From NCBI GenBank assembly GCA_949288405.1, contig CASEKM010000006.1, positions 1 to 17,185 on the forward strand: a DNA stretch of 17,185 bases, in the 5' to 3' direction. The notes beneath the pieces are model-generated. The model ran no database searches and had not been told where the DNA came from. It saw only the letters and a program-made list of their open reading frames with translations. Positions 16,747-17,185 of the stretch are shown piece after piece (position 1 is the first letter of the stretch; each line of letters starts with the position of its first letter). A program made the position numbers and the translations under genes. The stretch is from an uncultured bacterium. Its GTDB lineage: Bacteria; Bacillota; Clostridia; Oscillospirales; Oscillospiraceae.

Positions 16747-17124
16747 ATGGCTAGCGAGAAGATTACCGCTCTCATTGAGGAAGTGAAGGGCCTGACCGTT
16801 CTGGAGCTGTCCGAGCTGGTGCACGCTCTGGAGGAGGAGTTCGGCGTGTCCGCCGCCGCTATGGCCGCTCCCGCCGCCGGCGGCGCTGCCGCTGCTCCCG
16901 CTGAGGAGAAGACCGAGTTCGACGTGATCCTGGCCAGCTTCGACGCCGCCGCCAAGATCAAGGTCATCAAGGCCGTCCGTGAGATCACCGGCCAGGGCCT
17001 GGCCGAGGCCAAGGCCACTGTCGAGGGCGCCCCCAAGGCTCTGAAGGAGGGCGTGTCCAAGGACGAGGCCGAGGAGATGAAGAAGAAGCTGGAAGAGGCC
17101 GGCGCCAAGGTGGAGCTGAAGTAA
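16747..17124 (+). CDS. rplL: 50S ribosomal protein L7/L12
   Basis: This stalk protein recruits and stimulates translational GTPases. The 125-residue protein has the N-terminal dimerisation domain (about 1-35), an Ala/Pro/Gly hinge (about 36-54, with AAPAAGGAAAAPAEE) and the C-terminal factor-binding domain with EFDVILASFDAAAKIKVIK and EITGQGLAEAKATVEGAPK. AGGAGG at 16732-16737 is nine bases upstream of the ATG. It lies 58 bases after rplJ in the same transcription unit, and a terminator hairpin follows. Confidence 0.98.
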   Translation: MASEKITALIEEVKGLTVLELSELVHALEEEFGVSAAAMAAPAAGGAAAAPAEEKTEFDVILASFDAAAKIKVIKAVREITGQGLAEAKATVEGAPKALKEGVSKDEAEEMKKKLEEAGAKVELK

Positions 17125-17156
17125 GTTCTTCCCCTCTGAATCGTACGGAAAAGCAC

Positions 17157-17185
17157 AGGACCCGGAGGATGTTCCTCCGGGTCCT
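17157..17185 (+). terminator. Terminator hairpin after rplL, cut by the window edge
   Basis: AGGACCCGGAGGA (17157-17169) and TCCTCCGGGTCCT (17173-17185) form a perfect 13-bp stem with a three-base loop. The expected T-tract would lie just beyond the window. Confidence 0.8.

Overview
The window looks like a chromosomal segment from a GC-rich, strictly anaerobic gut Firmicute, most likely Clostridia of the Oscillospiraceae / Flavonifractor type. This is inferred from the oxygen-sensitive class III ribonucleotide reductase, strong AGGAGG ribosome binding sites, near-consensus sigma-A promoters, a four-cysteine L32 and lineage-typical protein sequences. No search was run. Nearly all of it is housekeeping or ordinary transport. 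There is no phage, transposon, CRISPR array or defence island.

Layout. (1) 1-2465, + strand: the 3' part of nrdD, then nrdG, closed by a bidirectional terminator. nrdD is broken near position 720 by a frame change that coincides with the apparent loss of about 20 conserved residues. A short repeat-built hairpin separates the two genes. (2) 2458-4923, - strand: an AGCS sodium:amino-acid symporter, a DUF1048-like membrane protein and a PadR repressor. The last two form a small autoregulated operon with its own consensus promoter. (3) 5009-6813, - strand: a CstA-family (pyruvate or peptide) transporter with a strong terminator and a leader of about 200 nt. (4) 7021-9265, + strand: an LTA-synthase-like phosphoglycerol transferase with a consensus promoter, a TTG start and a strong terminator, followed by a short tandem repeat. 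(5) 9258-9595: a gene-free, GC-rich stretch dense in inverted repeats. (6) 9596-13852, - strand: the polyamine ABC transporter operon potABCD with promoter and terminator. (7) 13974-14957, - strand: an RluA-family pseudouridine synthase. (8) 15040-17185, + strand: DUF177 (YceD-like) and rpmF, then rplJ-rplL behind an L10 leader RNA, ending in a terminator hairpin cut by the window edge.

How the genes work together. NrdG would activate NrdD by making its glycyl radical for anaerobic dNTP synthesis. PotA, PotB, PotC and PotD form one importer: ATPase, two permeases and a lipoprotein. The PadR regulator probably controls its own operon with the membrane protein. rpmF, rplJ and rplL supply the large ribosomal subunit, and the L10 leader probably gives autogenous control. 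The observations most worth checking are the nrdD lesion, the structured gene-free region at 9258-9595, the cstA leader and the two short repeat elements.
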